Assembly (NCBI GenBank): GCA_013146195.2
Contig: CM028379.1
Coordinates: 56,989,693-57,053,692, forward strand
DNA length: 64,000 nucleotides
Direction: 5' to 3'
Source of the DNA: Codonopsis lanceolata
Taxonomy: Eukaryota; Streptophyta; Magnoliopsida; Asterales; Campanulaceae
The position numbers were made by a program, and so were the translations under genes. A model generated the notes under the pieces. That model did no database searches and was not told the origin of the DNA. It saw only the letters and a program-made list of their open reading frames with translations. The stretch's first letter is position 1, and every line of letters starts with the position of its first letter. Below are positions 45,385 to 56,649 of this stretch, in pieces.

Positions 45385-48300
45385 TGTAACAGCCCGACCC
45401 GGACTCCAATGCGAAATCCCATGGTCGTGCCGTCAAGACAAGCTAAAAGACAAACAAGCACCTGCTAAGCATAATGGTACGAGTCAAAAGATGAGCCATC
45501 AAGCTCGAATAGGAAGGTAAAGCCATAACGGCAATACGAAACAACCAAAAACTAAAATCTGCGGAAGCAAATCATAAGTGGAACCCAAGCCTTTAATCCT
45601 AAACAAAGGAACGCAAGGCTGAGAGATAACTATCTCTCGACAAATCTACGACTCGCGTGACGCAACATTGCGCACGGGCAACAAACCATCGCAAACCTAA
45701 GGCCGGCGAAGCAACAAAATACCAACCTGATAAACAATTACTCAACAGTTACAACATGCCGGAGGGACAAATCAACTAAAAGAATAAGAGATTTAAATAC
45801 TAACAACTAAACCAAGGACTCACGACTAAAATTGTCGGAGATAACAACAACAAAACTAGAATGTGTGAGCTAAAACCTTGCTCGGAAAGACAATGGAATA
45901 AACTTCTAAATAAATACAACAGCTCGACCAAACAAGTCGGCTCCCAAAATAATACGAAATACAATACTAACATAACTACTCAAGTAAAGTTTACATAACT
46001 TTACATCCGTGTCTCACAAGATGACAAATACAATAATAGTAATAATAATTCCAAGCTATTGCCCGGAAGACCACCTGTTATCAAACATGCACCCGTAGCT
46101 GCAACGCGCACTAACGAGCTCACTGCACAAACTAAGGAAAACAAACACACGAAATGAGTCATAATGACCAAGTAAGTTACTAAATGCAATTGTATGGCAT
46201 AGCATGACGTGGCATGGCATAATGCACAAGCATGTATAAAATCATGGCATCTTAATAGCATACCAATAATAAACTTGTATTAAGTTATCAAGTAACATAA
46301 ACTTCATAAACCACATAGCACATTATCTTTCATATAAGTGCTCATAGTAAGCCACAGAAGGGATAGAGAAGATACCCAAAATAGTGCCATTGTCTTTGCT
46401 CCCCGCAATACACATTAATGTAACCGGGTTGTACCATCGATGCTCGTGATTACATCGACATCTTGGCGGCTACACAAGGGCGACCTTTCGATCTAGCTTA
46501 GCATAATCCACTCGCTCTATTGGTTGCGAGATGGGCTAACTTCCCAGCTGGGGCCAACGGTGGAGGGTGTGTGAGGTCGAGTGCGGCGATCCATAGCGAA
46601 TCTGAATCTTACGATTCGTATAGGCGATGTATCGTCCTACGACATAAAAACCAATCCAAATATTGCCAGCTGGACTTACATGCAATGCACAAGTAGATAT
46701 TTACTCGCATGCACAAACAAGAATCAAGACCGACCATAGCGGACTTATCAAATCAAGTAGGACATAAAGATCTACACACCAATTTAACAATGCACATATT
46801 TGCATACTTAACAAATCCAACTAACTTATAAGTTTAGTCCAAAACCACATATTGAGGTACTCATAATCCTCAAGTCATCACCCAATCAAAAGTAGCGTAT
46901 AAGCTCAAGAAATCACAACATGAGGTCTACTATAGTCCTCTACTCGAGATTCAACCAAAGACTATTATTTAGTCTAAGAACAACCATAAATCAAGACTTA
47001 GCATTTTAGCTTCACTTAGGTACACCGGACTCAACCATAGTCCCAATCGTCATATATACTCGACATTCTCAAATCAATCTCAAAGGTACCAAAACTATTA
47101 AGTAGTCATATCCTGTCGCAAGTGCTTTCATGTGCACGCGACCAAATTCCCTAAAAGAGAACTCATTCAAATAATCATTCCTTAAAGTAATACGAGATCA
47201 TAGGTTGGTCTCTAATGCTCCATGCCCTAATGAGCACGCTCTAAATAAATCCCCAATAAGCCTCTATATCGTGGGTGTCACAAATGGGACACAATTCGAG
47301 ATGCTCGGGTACTCACAATCAAAACCAACCAAACCCGAACATCGTAGGATTTCAACCTAAGGCTCACTAACATCTTATTGAACCTAAAATGACTCCATTG
47401 AGTCTTAATATCGCATTTCATTAAATACACATTTCATAAATCCCAAAATTAACACATCATTCAAGTTTATAGAAATTCTCCCAAAAATAATCCGGGCTTG
47501 TTTCCCAAGCCTGAAAATCCAAGAACTCATCATAATCATAGTCAAACGAAACCCAAATGTCGTAGGACTTTCACTCGAGTTTATTAACACATTATTGAAC
47601 TTATTTTGACTCCGTTGAGTCTAAATACTAAGTTTCATTCATGACACATTTCATCATCCTCAACATTAATACCCACTTTAATTAACAACAATTTCTCCAA
47701 TAATTCGGGCTTGATTCTCAAGCCTAAAATTCTAACAAACCCCAACATAAATCATAACCCATTTTATAAATCACATAATTTCAATTAAATGATCCTGCTC
47801 ATGATATCTAGTGAGTTCATACATCCAAAGCCCCAATCATAGGCATAATTCCACAATAAACCCAAATAACATGTGGACATGATTTCTAGCATACTCATAA
47901 TCCTAGAAACACAAGATGAAGAATAATCATATACTTCAACAATCATAGAAGTCATTCTACAAATGCTCCTAACAAGTTTATACTTCCAAAAATCCCCAAA
48001 ATGGGCATACAAAGCATATCAAGTGTTCATTGCCCACAAATAGCACATAGGTTGTTTTCCTTAGGGCCAATGAACCAAAATAAAAAGAAGGTAACTTACC
48101 TAGCTTGAGTGAAAACTCAAGAGAATCAAAATCCGAACGGTGAAGTTGTTCCACCCGTCGCAAACGTCAAGAATCCGAAGTTTGGTGGCAATCGGACGGT
48201 CGGATCGTCTTGGATCGAAGAGAGAAGAAGGCTAGGGCTTGAATCTCCCATGGACTCTCTATCTCTCTAATACGTATGGTGGAGGAGGAAGAATGAAGAG

Positions 48301-49379
48301 ATTTCTGAAAAATGCAAAGGGTTTGGGTATTTATACCCCCAAATATAAAGAGGGCACAATAGACATTTCCCAAGTACAATTAGAAGAGATTAGGATTAAT
48401 CAATCACTAATCTAACCTTAATTAACTTCCAACTAATGTTAGGACATGTTTAGGGCTAAGTATGGGAGGTTAGAGAGGGTTTAGAGGGGGTTTGATGAGG
48501 GTAGGATAGGTATTTCTCGTCAAAATCGAAGCAGGCAAAAGCAGGTCGGGGCACCTTGCGGTCGCAAGGTCCCCTATAGCTTGCAACCGCAAGCTCTCCG
48601 GACTCCTAGGTGCTTCGCTGTTGACCTTGCGGGGGCAAGGCCATTCTACCTTGACGAGGGCAAGCAGAGACGGACCCGAAATGGCTCAAAATTCAACCTA
48701 AAAGACCCCAAACACTTAACCAAACCTAACAAGGTTCAAACCTCATCCAAAGTAGGTCTATAACTCCCTTAGAACACTCACAAACAATCCCCGAAACAAC
48801 TCCCGAAACAACTCGGAGCGAAACCAAGAAGAGGTGCAACAACGTGCAACCGGAACGACGAATGAACTAACAATTGAACGAGCAATGAAAGGAGACTTTT
48901 AAGGCAAGTCTAAGGGCGAATGAAGAAGCTTAAATACTTCTAGAAAGTTGAATAACAACTATGGAAATAAGAATTCCAAAGGAGAGCGATTCAGCGACTC
49001 GATCCCGAACTACGCGATAGAGGCAGCAGCTATCTCCAAAGCTTCCAAATCATCGATAGACTTAAGGAACACCTCCAACTTGAAGTCTAATACATCTAAA
49101 CATGTTAATAAGCCATCATATAAAGGTCTAGGACCAAGCAGAGTCACAAACACAAAATGCAAGCAAACCCTCAATCGCGTCGCATTTCGAGGCTATCGTC
49201 AGTCACGACTTGTGACTTTAGCAAGTCAACAACTATATGGCATCTCTTAATAGTGTTTTGGTCTTAATGTGGCCTCTCATGCATATCTAGACCCTTTAGC
49301 AAACCGAACATACAATCGACAAAGGAAGAAGTGCAAGTATGGCACGCAAACCGAGCTAACGAAGGAGCGGGGTGTTACA
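45385..49379 (-). repeat. TE-E 5' LTR (3995 bp)
   Basis: Near-identical to 38535-42536, including TATA (48326-48339), donor-like site at 48099 and acceptor-like site at 46132. Differences cluster as small indels in GC-rich words. Confidence 0.95.
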
Positions 49380-49772
49380 TCCATCACCTTGGCTTATCTT
49401 GTCTGAACATGTTTAAGAAAAATATAACACACATAGGCATTCAAAATTCATTTTTTAAGAATAAGAAAGTTTCATTCGCATGCTTGCATCATTTGTTTGC
49501 ATCCTTTTACTTCATCTTATCAGGTCTTCTGCCGCATTGGCCCTTGAAACAAAGTATAAATATTATGCAAGCATCTCGCCAAGGACCACCTCCAAAGATC
49601 CTTAGCAGCATCATCAAAAGCTACATAAGTCGATCATCGACAGCATTCAACCACAACGCTTCATAATCATCGCTCCTTCTGTGCTGGGATAAGCATTAAA
49701 AAAAACAAAAACAAATTTTTTTTTGAATCGCTTCTATTATGCTGGGATAAGCACACAAAACAAATCTGTATC

Positions 49773-50050
49773 GCTTTCCCTATGCTGGGGAAAGCCCATT
49801 TTGAAAAGCAACATCGCTTTCCCTATGCTGGGGAACCCATTTTGAAAAGCAGCATCGCTTTCCCTATGCTGGGGAAAGCCTATTTTGAAAAACAACATCA
49901 CTTTCCCTATGTTAGGGAAAGCTCGTTTTGAAAAGAAGCATCGCTTCCCTATACTAGGGAAAGCCCATTTTAAAAACAACATCGCTTTCCCTATGCTGGA
50001 GAAAACCCATTTTAAAGTTACATCGTTTTGCCTATGCTAAGCAAAATGCG
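49773..50050 (+). repeat. Hairpin tandem array, about 42-bp unit, seven copies
   Basis: Each unit carries GCTTTCCC, TATGCTG and GGGAAAGC, then CCATTTTGAAAAGCAACATC. Some copies change both arms together, for example TTCCCTA/TAGGGAA and TTTTGC/GCAAAA. TE-A has no such array. Confidence 0.92.
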
Positions 50051-50325
50051 CCATCCATCCAAAGTCAAAGAAAAGCTCGTATCCCCAATAAAATTTCCGT
50101 AAAAAGGGGAGGGAAAGCAAAAATTATATCATTCAAATCCCCAACAAAATGCCTGCAGCAGCATAAAAGCAGCAAAAGCATCAACATAAGCAAAGCAAAA
50201 GTAGCAGCATAAGCAAAGCAAAAATGCAGCAGCGAAAGCGAAAGTGCAGCAAACGCAAAGAAGAAAAAAAAAACAGCAGCAAAAGCAATTCATATTACAT
50301 TAGATCTCGCATCAAATTTCATGAA

Positions 50326-51651
50326 GATGCAATGAATATTTCATCAGGTTTCGTGCAAGTTTTACGATAATGCGATGGATATCGTATCTAGCGTTGCGAT
50401 GCAATGGATTTTGCATCTGTCTTTCTGATAATGCGATGGATATCGCATCTAGCGTTGTGATACAATGGATATTGCATCCGTATTTTTGATAATGCGATGT
50501 ATATCGCATCTAGCATTGCAATGCAATGGATATTGCATCCGCCTTTCTGATAATGTGATGGATATCACTTCTAGCATTGCGGTGCAATGGATATTTCATG
50601 TCTTTCTGATAATGCGATGGATATCGCATCTAGCGTTGTGATGCAATGGATATTGCATCCGTCTTTCTGATAATGCGATGGATATCACATCTAGTGTTGC
50701 GATGCAATGGATATTGTATCCACCTTTCTCATAATGCGATGGATATCGCATCTAGTGTTGCGATGCAATGGATATTGCATCCGCCTTTCTGATAATGCGA
50801 TGGATATCGCATCTAGCATTGCGATGTAATGGATATTGCATCTGCCTTTCTGAATATGCGATGGATATCGCATCTAGCGTTGCGATGCAATGGATATTGC
50901 ATCCGCCTTTTTGATAATGCGATGGATATCGCATCTAGTGTTGCGATGCAATGGATATTGCATCCGTCCTTCTGATAAAGCGATGGATATCGCATCTAGC
51001 GTTGTGATGCAATGGATATTGCATCCGTCCTTCTGATAATGCTATCAATATCGCATCTAGCGTTGCGATGCAATGGATATTGCATCTGTCTTTCTGATAA
51101 TGCGATGTATATCATATCTAGCGTTGCAATGCAATGGATATTGCATCCGCCTTTCTGATAATACGATGGATATCGCATCTAGCATTGCGATGCAATGGAT
51201 ATCGCATTTAGTGTTGCGATGCAATGGATATTGCATCTGATTTTGGCAATGGAATGGATATTGTATTCAGTGTCTTAGCGATGCAATGGATATTGCATAT
51301 TATCTTGCGATGCAATGAATATTGCATCTGGGTTCGTGGCGATGCAATGAATATTGCATCCAGTTTTTGCAATGCAATGAATATTGCATCTGTGTTTACG
51401 ATGATGCAATGAATATTGCAACCAGTCTTTGCGATGCAATGAATATTGCATCTGGGTTTGTGGTATCTGATAGATGAATTTGTATTGACTCGCGTCTGAT
51501 GAATATTGCATGCGGGTGTGTTATTGAATACGATGAATAATGCAATTTGGGTTTGTGGTAATGGAATGAATATTGCGTTTAGTCTTTGAAATGCAATGAA
51601 TATTGCATCTTGCCGTACGTTATTTTCACTAGGTTGTAATGGATATTGCAA
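50326..51651 (+). repeat. TE-D 3' array of short palindromes, 61-bp period
   Basis: Between about 50370 and 51190 the unit is 61 bases, each with one GATGCGATGGATATCGCATC-like and one GATGCAATGGATATTGCATC-like palindrome. From about 51290 the form GATGCAATGAATATTGCATC dominates with irregular spacing. It ends with the TTGTAAT/ATTGCAA unit, as in TE-A. Confidence 0.95.
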
Positions 51652-51744
51652 CTATCTTTCTGTATCACAACTTGTTTGTTTGCATAAGGCCGAACTACGT
51701 TTGATCTGATTCCTTTTATTAAGGGATACGTAGGCGACCTACAT

Positions 51745-51844
51745 NNNNNNNNNNNNNNNNNNNNNNNNNNNNNNNNNNNNNNNNNNNNNNNNNNNNNNNN
51801 NNNNNNNNNNNNNNNNNNNNNNNNNNNNNNNNNNNNNNNNNNNN
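51745..51844. other. Assembly gap, 100 N
   Basis: Exactly 100 N, a common placeholder for unknown length. The TE-D 3' LTR and most of the TE-F 3' LTR are missing here. Confidence 1.
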
Positions 51845-52042
51845 GAATCGCTAAGGCCAATTCAGCAGCGATTACCCGGCGATTCAACAAACAAGTTTAT
51901 ATGATTCTAAGCATGTTATGGACTTCTAGAATGATCTATGAATGATTCTAAGACGTTTATATATCAAGTAAACAAGCTCACGATCAACCAAGAAATTATA
52001 AAACAAGCATAGAATGCACATGCAAGATTATGGGGCGTTACA
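51845..52042 (-). repeat. TE-F 3' LTR, fragment after the gap
   Basis: Matches 59283-59484. Next to it 52043-52055 reads AAAGGAGGGAGAG on the minus strand, the polypurine tract. Confidence 0.92.
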
Positions 52043-52087
52043 CTCTCCCTCCTTTAGGAATTTAGTCCTAAATTCTTACCAAGTTAA

Positions 52088-55000
52088 TCAAGCAAATGTG
52101 GATGCTTCTCGGCATCTCAGCTTCGGTTTCCCAAGTCGCTTCTTGATGTTGTGGTTCCTCCAAAGAACTTTAACTAAGGAATCTTCTTGGTTAGTAAAAC
52201 TTGCTCTTTGGTATCCAAAATGCGGGCTTTTCAGCATTATGAGACATATCGGCTCAAGCGTTATCTCTTCATACTCAAGTACATGGGTATCATCTTTCAA
52301 AGTACTTTTCATGGAAACATGGAATACATTATGAGTCTCGAAGGAAGGTGGCAGTAATGCAATGCGATCACTAAAAGACCAACTCTCGAGAATCTCGAAT
52401 GGGCCAATGTACCTCGGTGTAGCTTCCCTTTCTTGCCAATCTCTTCGTACCTCTCTCGGTGTCACCTTCAAACACGTAGTCTCCCTTTGGAACTCAAGAT
52501 CGTCTTCGATTGTCCGTAACTCTTTTTGTCGACTTTGAGGCGGTGCGTAAGCGATCTCTAATCAACTTCACGCTCTCCAGCCATTGCACTAACTTCGGAA
52601 CCCCAAAGTTTCGCCTCTCCAGCTTCATCCCAACAAATTGGCGATCTACACTTACGCCCATACAAAAGCTTCATCGGGCCTTTGTCTTGATACTGGTATT
52701 AATTTAAAGGTAAGTGAGAATCCCGACTTCCCTTGAAATCCCACGGCACAAGCTCGAGCATGTCCTCCAAAATCTGAATCAATCGCTCGGGCCCGTCGGT
52801 TTGCGGATGAAAATCTTTGAAGTCTAATTTGGTCCCCAAGCTTCACACAGCGTTTGCCAAAATACGGATGTGAACCTCGGATCTCTATGGGACACAATAC
52901 TACTTGGAGTGCGCCATGAAGTCTCACGATCTCCACGAATATACAAAGCGCTAAGCGAGTCAGCGAATAAGTGATAGCTATCGAATAAAGTGTCTTGAGA
53001 CTTAGTCAATGCATAGACTATAACCCAAGCGCATTAAAACCTCTCGGCGTCTTGTGACAACCTGTCCTGAAATCCATAGTAATGAACTCCCATTTCCTTT
53101 CGGGAATCTCGGTGGTTGTAGAAGTCCCGCGGGCCTCGATGCTTTCGGCTTAACCTGCGACAAGTCAAACATTTGACACGTACTCATAATTTCTCTTCGT
53201 GCCTTTCCACCAAAATTGTCTTTTCAAGTCCAAGTACATCTTCGTGCTCCCAGGGTGAGATGGTATGCCTCGTTTATGAGCCTCATCAGAACCAATCTCT
53301 TCATCATCATTAGAAGGAACACAAATTACGCCTCAGAAATGTCAAAAGCACCCTCACTATTAATCACAAAATCGAGGCGATACATTCTCGGCCAACCATC
53401 AAAATTTTCTTCAATTCGGATCATTCGCTGGCATCTTCCCAAACAAAGCGGTGTAGCACGAACATTCGCGAATCACACCTTTATCATAAACACTAGGACG
53501 ATCTACGCAAGTCCTCCAACATCTTCCATTCTCTAACCATCATACGACATGTGAACCTTCTGCTCAGGCATCCGCTACTACATTTGCCTTCCCGGATGAT
53601 ATAAAATAATGCAATCGTGGTCTTTTAGTTTCTCCATCCATCTTCTTTGCCTCATGTTCAACTCCTTTGGGAAAACAAGTACTTCAAACTTTTGTGGTCG
53701 GTGAAGATCTCAAATTTAGCCCCATACAAGTAGTGTTTCCATTTATGCAACACGAAATAATCGCACTTGACTCCATATCGTGTGTCGGGTAATTAGTGCT
53801 TAGTGAATAGACAACTTCCTCGGCATGGCGATAACTCTACCATTACGCATCAACACACATCCCAAACCTTCCTTAGAAGCATCATTATATATCACAAAAT
53901 TATCTCCTCCACTAGGCAAAGCCAAAATAGGTGCCGGCGTCAACCGCTTCTTAAGCTCTTGGAAACTAACTTCACATTTCTCGCTCCAAGCGAAGGCACA
54001 TTCTTTTGCGTCAATCTCGTCATAGGAGTCACGATCAGAAAATCCCTCAATAAATCTCGGTAATAACCCGCTAGACCCAAGAAACTCGAACCTCGGTAAC
54101 CGAACTAGGTCTCTTCCAATTCGTCACCGCTTCAACCTTAGAAGGATCAACGGCTACTCGGCGCTAGAAATGATATGCCCCAAAAGGACACTTCCTCGAA
54201 GCCAAAAGGCACATTTACTAAACTTCGCATAAAATTTGTTTCTCAGAAGAATAGACAAGACAATCCTCAAGTGTTTCTCATGCTCCTCAGAGATTTCGAA
54301 TACACTAAGATATCATCAATGAAGACTACCACGAAACAATCAAGATAACTATGAAAGACACGGTTCATCAAGTCCATAAACACCGCGGTGCATTCGCCAA
54401 CGTCAACAAGCGGCATCACCACGAATTCAAAATGCCCATATCTAGTGCGAAAAGTCGTCTTGGAATGTCTTCCTCTCTAACCTTCAATTGATAGTAACCC
54501 CATCGCAAATCAAGCTTAGAATAAACAATAGACCCTTGCAATTGGTCAAAAGATCATCAATGTGGGGTAGAGGATACTTATTCTTAATGGTCACCTTATT
54601 CAATTCGCGATAATCTATGCATAACCGCAAACTCCCATCTTTCTTCCTCACAAATAGGACCGGTGCGCCCTAAGGCGACACACTCGGTTTAATAAAACCA
54701 ATCTCTAGGAGTTCACAAGGCGAGTTTTCAACTCTCTAGCTCGGCGCCATCTATACTGATTGCCTTAGAAATCGGTGAAGTCCCGGAATAAGCTCAATAC
54801 AAAACTCTAGTTCTCTATCGGGTGGCATAGCATGATCGGTGAAAACACATCGGGAAACTCACATACTAGGAACCTCCTCTAAACTTCGGCGAAGACCTCT
54901 TCTTATCAACAACGCAGCAAGATAACCGTACACCCTTGAGACAACAATTTTCTAGCCCTTAGTGCAGAAATGAAATGCAAGTCACTCGGCGGCTTGATCA

Positions 55001-55188
55001 CCCACAAAAGTAAATTCGGGCACACCGGCATATAAAAAGTAACCCTCTTCCTATGGCGATCAACTATAGCATGATAAGCACATAACCACCCATGCCAAGA
55101 ATCACATCAAAATCACGTATAGGGAGACTACCAAGTCCGCAGATGCAAAGTGTGGTCACCCACCAAAACATCACAAGATCTAAACACT
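52088..55188 (-). pseudogene. TE-F pol: reverse transcriptase, RNase H, integrase, tail
   Basis: In minus-strand order: reverse transcriptase GAPVLFVRKKDGSLRLCIDY and RELNKVTIKNKY (about 54600-54670) and the catalytic FIDDILVYS (about 54305-54330); RNase H with DASKEGLG (about 53900) and FEIFTDHKSLKYLF (about 53690); integrase with ASRPAGLLQPPRFP (about 53125) and IVSHRDPRFTSVFW (about 52860); then WQEREATPRYIGPFEILE and HNVFHVSM (52088-52471). Frameshifts occur every 50-200 bases, so no domain is intact. Confidence 0.87.
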
Positions 55189-55548
55189 TCAGACGCGAGC
55201 ATATATCCCCGGCGGTAGAGACACTTCAAGCAAGTATGGCAAAGATTGAGGCAATACGCAAAGATTCTCAACAAAGTGCGAAGCAACATAAGAATGCGAA
55301 GACCCTGGATCTATGAGAATTCGAGCCTTATGATCAAATATAGAAAGAGTACCTCCTATCACCGTAGACCCCGAACCTCGCCGATCAAGCGCAAACACAC
55401 CACGAACCTTCGGTTTACCATCCACATCTCTCTTAGCCCCAGACTGCTGCCCGGCGCCACCTGACTGATTGGCCTTATATTTGGGACAATCTTTCCTCAC
55501 ATGAGTCCCATCTCCACAAATGAAACACTTCCCAGTCTTCCCCGGCAC
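55189..55548 (-). pseudogene. TE-F zinc knuckle and aspartic protease
   Basis: CFICGDGTHVRKDC is a regular CCHC knuckle. After a basic linker, RILIDPGSSHSYVASHF carries the protease active site in D-x-G form. The frame is separated by shifts from gag upstream and pol downstream. Confidence 0.85.
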
Positions 55549-55812
55549 CTATCCGTGTGCCCGGACTTACGCGTAACGAACAAATCATAGTCTCATTGCG
55601 AGACCCTTGCACGCCTCTGAGTAGAAGAAGTGTTGTTGCCACGCTTCCTTCACTGTGGCCTACCTTGGCCTCCACCTCTCCTATCACGGTTTCCTTGGTA
55701 TCCCCTTACGCTACTGAATTATTTCCACGATTAGTGTTACGAGTAGCTGCGCATTACCGAATTACTCTTGACTCGGTGCTCCTCAATATCTTGCTCAACC
55801 TCATAAGCTCTA

Positions 55813-56538
55813 TCAAGCTGCGGTCAGATAATCGGTGAGCTTAAGTGCTAGAATCTGCTTCCTAAATTCAGTCCTCAATCCTTTAACAAACTTATGTGTT
55901 CTCCGAGCCTCCGTAGGAATCAAATACGTGCAATAACGGCTCAACTCGGTGAACTTCGCAGAATACTCCGCCACAGTCATGGTACCTTGCTCAAGATTAT
56001 AGAATTCTTTCTCCCTTTGGTTGCGAACCACATCCGGTACGTATTCCTCCTTAAATTCCCTCTGAAAATTAGCCCAAGTGATTGGGACTTGTTGCATCTC
56101 CCAACTTTCCTTCAATACATTCCACCAATGCTCGGCGGCTCCCTTAAACTTAAACGTCGCTAGTCTGACTCTCTCCTCATCAGTACACTCCAACATAGAT
56201 AAGATTTTGATCATCTCTTCCATCCACAACTCAGCCTCCCTCGGGTTTGGCTCCCCAAGAAATGCACTAGGCTTCAACTTAAGGAATCTCTCTAGGAGAG
56301 TGTTGTCAGCCCTCGGTCTCGGTGGTGGTGCAACTTCCTCCTGACGAGGTGGTGGTGGTACTCCCCCAGCTTGACCTCCCTGGCCTGCCCCTGCCAGAAA
56401 AGCCATCAACCTACGGTGTAATTCTGCCATATCCGGACCCACCGGATTCTGCGGCGGCGGTACCTCAACTTCAGGTTCGGCCGGACCTCTCCTGGGCCTA
56501 CCTCTACCGCGGCCATTTCCATTCCTAGGATTATCCAT
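55813..56538 (-). pseudogene. gag: TE-F gag
   Basis: I take the start at ATG 56536-56538 (MDNPRNGNGRGRGRPRR); an upstream in-frame ATG at 56559 is possible. A Pro/Gly-rich N-terminus is followed by LERFLKLKPSAFLGEPNP, EAELWMEEMIKIL, AAEHWWNVLKESW, FQREFKEEYVPDVV, MTVAEYSAKFTELSRYCTYL and FVKGLRTEFRKQ. It has the same architecture as TE-E gag. A frameshift near 55815 ends it; the frame lost includes the link to the zinc knuckle. Confidence 0.88.
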
Positions 56539-56635
56539 CGAACCCCTACAAGAATTCACTCGACGTTAGAATCATCACACAAATAACCAACCCACCTAGG
56601 CCATGGAACCTATCCTGGCCGACAGCTAACCTATA

Positions 56636-56647
56636 GCTCTGATACCA
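56636..56647 (-). promoter_or_regulatory. TE-F primer-binding site (initiator tRNA-Met)
   Basis: TGGTATCAGAGC on the minus strand, two bases from the LTR at 56650. The following leader text (CTATAGGTTAGCTG, then AGGATAGGTTCCATGGCCTA) is shared with TE-E. Confidence 0.92.
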
Positions 56648-56649
56648 AC

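Larger units (their letters stand above)
38535..49379 (-). mobile_element. TE-E: gag-only gypsy element with 4-kb LTRs
   Basis: Two LTRs of about 4.0 kb flank a 2.85-kb interior with initiator-Met primer site, a broken gag and a polypurine tract, all on the minus strand. TCCAT flanks both ends (38530-38534, 49380-49384). Joining the flanks restores the order seen in TE-A near 9076-9090, so the insertion into TE-D is certain. No pol is present. LTRs make up three quarters of the element. Gag type and leader text match TE-F. Confidence 0.95.
31124..51744 (+). mobile_element. TE-D: Tat/Ogre-like element without gag, doubly interrupted, cut by gap
   Basis: The 5' LTR at 31124-32900 begins TGTAGACATCC, like the TE-A LTR. 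The internal blocks at 32901-34692, 36454-38534 and 49385-51744 run colinear with TE-A noncoding DNA but lack gag and pol entirely. The Helitron and TE-E split the body. The 3' LTR would lie in the 100-N gap. GTTTT precedes the element; the partner duplication is not visible. An element with no coding capacity would need all proteins from relatives. Confidence 0.85.
49385..51744 (+). other. TE-D 3' interior up to the assembly gap
   Basis: Resumes TE-D after TE-E with CACCTTGGCTTATCTTGTCT, matching TE-A near 9085. It holds two tandem arrays, an AGCAGC/AAAGC-rich stretch (50140-50290) and the conserved stem-loop motif at 51691-51744. No coding sequence. Confidence 0.8.

Noticed and set aside
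49737..49982. Repetitive 81-residue minus-strand ORF
   Set aside because: The 42-bp unit is divisible by three, so any open unit gives an open array. No start context or homology.
50312..51651. ORFs of exactly 60 residues, shifted by 61 bases
   Set aside because: A 61-bp unit rotates the frame and gives a stop every three units. Repeat artefact.
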